Below are positions 25,545 through 27,043 of a stretch of DNA of 27,043 nucleotides, piece by piece. Numbering within the stretch: the stretch's first letter is position 1; every line of letters begins with the position of its first letter. This DNA is from 1-14-0-10-45-29 sp964532715 (GTDB lineage: Archaea; Micrarchaeota; Micrarchaeia; Anstonellales; Anstonellaceae), in NCBI GenBank assembly GCA_964532715.1, contig CAZHIX010000010.1, forward strand, positions 1 to 27,043, written 5' to 3'. Both the position numbers and the translations under genes were made by a program. Below the pieces are notes generated by a model. That model searched no databases. It had not been told where the DNA came from and saw nothing but the letters and a program-made list of their open reading frames with translations.

Positions 25545-25608
25545 TAATCAGTATACGATATTAAACGAGCTAAACAACTAAGAAAACAGTTGTATTCGTC
25601 TTAGTAAT
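25511..25608. repeat. 60-bp tandem duplication holding the 3' ends of two convergent genes; possible twin terminator hairpins
   Basis: The 38 bases at 25511-25548 recur at 25571-25608 with two mismatches (25524/25584 and 25528/25588). Each copy contains ACTAAGA and TCTTAGT as inverted arms around a loop of about 15 bases, so each could form a hairpin on either strand. The plus-strand TPR gene stops in copy 1 (TAG 25542-25544). The minus-strand gene stops in copy 2 (TAG at 25580-25578). Confidence 0.85.
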
Positions 25609-26267
25609 TCATACACTTTTGGAGAATCGGTTTGGGTTACATAAAGTAGAAGTTGTGGAGAACAAGTAAGTATTTCTTCTACTACGATATCATTTGTAAA
25701 AAGAGACGATGAAATGTAAGATATGATTCCTTTTTGAGAAGCTATTTTATCAGAGTAAGATAACGATATTTCAGAGATGTCTTTTTTCATATATAAAATT
25801 TCATTCTTTGCGATATACTTTTCAACAAGATCGCAATTTTGAAAATCAAGAAATAATTTTGCAGAATCACTACCGGCAACAAACTTAAATATTTGATTTT
25901 TCTCGTAGGGAATATGAGAAAAAATTTGTTGAATCTGCTTTAATGTTTGAGATGAACGTGATAGATTTGCTATAACAATTGAATCACGAATAGATATTGT
26001 GAAATCACTTAACATTTTAGTTGAACTAATTGAGTTAGATGAATTGCGTTGATTTATTAAATAAGATGAACGTGAATTATTTTTTTCTAAATTTAAACGA
26101 CGTAATGAGGCTAGGACTGCATCAAACTGAGATTTTGAAAGAGTTTTTTGATCTTCAATTATTTTTCGTGCAAGTGCTCTGCGATTTACAAGCCCATCTG
26201 AGCATGCAAAACGAATATGTGCATTTTTGTTTAAATAGTCCTCAATTATTTGTTCTATTTGTGTCAT
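25578..26267 (-). CDS. Probable ACT-like domain protein with N-terminal helical domain
   Basis: A 229-residue protein. Residues 1-60 (IEDYLNKNAHIRFACSDGLVNRRALARKIIED to FDAVLASLRRL) resemble the helical N-terminal segment of a group of uncharacterised archaeal proteins that carry ACT-like domains. A Ser/Asn-rich linker follows. The rest has alternating strands and helices such as SIRDSIVIANLS, FKFVAGSDSAKLFLDFQN, a KGIISYISSSLFTNDIVVEEILTCSPQLLLYVTQTDSPKVYELL end that fits ACT-type folds (including the late LLLYV strand and final helix). The assignment is from memory of the pattern and is moderate. ATG 26267 has TTTATAAA about 27 bases upstream, indicating a leaderless transcript. Ligand and role are unknown. 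Confidence 0.65.
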   Translation of the reverse strand: MTQIEQIIEDYLNKNAHIRFACSDGLVNRRALARKIIEDQKTLSKSQFDAVLASLRRLNLEKNNSRSSYLINQRNSSNSISSTKMLSDFTISIRDSIVIANLSRSSQTLKQIQQIFSHIPYEKNQIFKFVAGSDSAKLFLDFQNCDLVEKYIAKNEILYMKKDISEISLSYSDKIASQKGIISYISSSLFTNDIVVEEILTCSPQLLLYVTQTDSPKVYELLRRIQLFS

Positions 26268-26290
26268 ACTTGTATTATTTGAGTTAAATA

Positions 26291-26298
26291 TTTATAAA
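26291..26298 (-). promoter_or_regulatory. TATA-like box of the ACT-like gene
   Basis: TTTATAAA is centred about 27 bases before ATG 26267 on the minus strand, in a 106-base divergent intergenic region. Confidence 0.5.
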
Positions 26299-26320
26299 AT
26301 ATGATATTCGTGACACACAA

Positions 26321-26328
26321 TTTAAATA
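26321..26328 (+). promoter_or_regulatory. TATA-like box of the small Asn-rich gene
   Basis: TTTAAATA predicts a start near 26350 and a leader of about 24 bases carrying GAGGTG at 26363-26368, the ribosome binding site of the gene at 26374. Confidence 0.45.
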
Positions 26329-26373
26329 CATGAATATGAGATTAAAAGAACACTATTGATAAGAGGTGTGAAT

Positions 26374-26643
26374 ATGAATAATGCACAGATTAATAATCAA
26401 ACTAAGAATATGAGAGATTTTGCACAGAATAATAACAATAATAATGGAAAAACGATGCCAAATGGTACAGATACTGCAATGAGTTTTAGTCTAGTAGAAA
26501 TACTAAATGAAAAAATTATACGTAGTAAAGAGCTTACAGATGTAACAAAAAAACAAAATAAAAACATAAAAATGTCAGATTTAACAGTTGGAACAGTTGA
26601 CCCAAAAAAATTTAATTTGAAGGGAAGGGGAAGTTTTTGCTAA
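26374..26643 (+). CDS. Small Asn-rich protein of unknown function
   Basis: An 89-residue protein I do not recognise. The N-terminal 35 or so residues are Asn/Gln-rich with a run of six Asn. The middle (MSFSLVEILNEKIIRSKEL) is probably helical. The end, DLTVGTVDPKKFNLKGRGSFC, looks structured or motif-like and finishes in a Cys. There is no membrane helix or signal peptide. ATG 26374 is chosen because GAGGTG lies five bases upstream; an in-frame TTG at 26356 lacks this. A good ribosome binding site and a TATA-like box argue that it is a real gene. It precedes pdxS by 31 bases and may be cotranscribed with it. Confidence 0.65.
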   Translation: MNNAQINNQTKNMRDFAQNNNNNNGKTMPNGTDTAMSFSLVEILNEKIIRSKELTDVTKKQNKNIKMSDLTVGTVDPKKFNLKGRGSFC

Positions 26644-26674
26644 TTTGAATCAACTAAAGGGGTTTTAATATTGT

Positions 26675-27043
26675 GTGAACAATATTGATACGTTGATAGA
26701 TATGACTTTGTTTAAGTTAAAATCAGGTCTTGCCCAAATGTTAAAAGGCGGGGTGATAATGGACGTTACAAACGCCACACAAGCAAAAATTGCACAAGAT
26801 GCAGGTGCAGTTGCAGTTATGGCGCTTGAAAGAGTCCCTGCAGATATTCGGACACAAGGAGGCGTGGCACGAATGTCAGACCCACTTATTATTAAACAAA
26901 TTCAAAAGGCAGTTTCTATCCCAGTTATGGCAAAGTGTAGAATTGGGCACTTTGTTGAAGCACAAATATTGCAAGCACTAAAAGTTGATTATATAGATGA
27001 ATCAGAAGTGCTTACAGTGGCAGATGAACAAAAACATGTTGAT
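26675..27043 (+). CDS. pdxS: Pyridoxal 5'-phosphate synthase subunit PdxS, cut by the window end
   Basis: Makes pyridoxal phosphate from ribose-5-phosphate (or ribulose-5-phosphate), glyceraldehyde-3-phosphate and ammonia supplied by PdxT. The 123 codons visible cover the first part of the TIM barrel: SGLAQMLKGGVIMDVTNATQA with the catalytic Asp (Asp30 from this start), AGAVAVMALERVPADIR, GGVARMSDP, and PVMAKCRIGHFVEAQ with the Schiff-base lysine Lys87. The likely start is GTG 26675, 12 bases after AAAGGGG (26656-26662). TTG 26693 and ATG 26702 are alternatives; 26702 would remove nine residues outside the core. The gene runs off the right edge. PdxT is not in the window. Confidence 0.95.
   Translation, partial: MNNIDTLIDMTLFKLKSGLAQMLKGGVIMDVTNATQAKIAQDAGAVAVMALERVPADIRTQGGVARMSDPLIIKQIQKAVSIPVMAKCRIGHFVEAQILQALKVDYIDESEVLTVADEQKHVD

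Overview
The window looks like chromosomal DNA from an AT-rich archaeon. It carries an MCM helicase, a beta-CASP RNase of the archaeal CPSF2 type, an AK6/Fap7-like kinase, SecD/SecF with the archaeal SecF signature, a split ADP-forming acetyl-CoA synthetase, and TATA-like boxes about 26-28 bases upstream of several start codons. The lineage cannot be fixed from the sequence; a small-genome (DPANN-like) archaeon is a weak guess. No tRNA, rRNA, CRISPR array, insertion sequence or prophage was seen.

Layout. (1) 105-3488, plus strand: a non-oxidative pentose phosphate cluster (ribulose-phosphate 3-epimerase, transketolase as two half-genes, transaldolase), ending at a bidirectional terminator candidate. 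(2) 3513-20764, minus strand: a long run of co-oriented genes. In transcription order these are a membrane-anchored winged-helix protein, acetyl-CoA synthetase beta and alpha, SecF, SecD, PurL (PurSL form), PurQ, PurF, a PadR-like regulator, an AK6-like kinase, a very large secreted beta-helix/cysteine-rich protein interrupted by a 100-N assembly gap, and a small holin-like membrane protein. (3) 20972-25544, plus strand: archaeal CPSF2-like RNase, MCM and a TPR protein. (4) 25578-26267, minus strand: a probable ACT-domain protein, convergent with the TPR gene. (5) 26374 to the end, plus strand: a small Asn-rich protein and the 5' part of pdxS.

The metabolic genes share a theme. The pentose phosphate enzymes make ribose-5-phosphate and ribulose-5-phosphate. 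PRPP made from ribose-5-phosphate feeds PurF and the PurL/PurQ step, and PdxS uses ribose-5-phosphate or ribulose-5-phosphate to make pyridoxal phosphate. The ADP-forming acetyl-CoA synthetase would make ATP from acetyl-CoA, which suggests fermentation.

The least expected features are structural. Short tandem duplications with periods of 53-66 bp recur at five unrelated places: a promoter/start region, two N-terminal extensions of enzymes, a surface-protein stalk, and the shared 3' ends of two convergent genes. The acetyl-CoA synthetase alpha subunit starts with about 14 degenerate Ser/Lys-rich hexapeptides. The bases flanking the assembly gap join in frame if the N run is simply removed.
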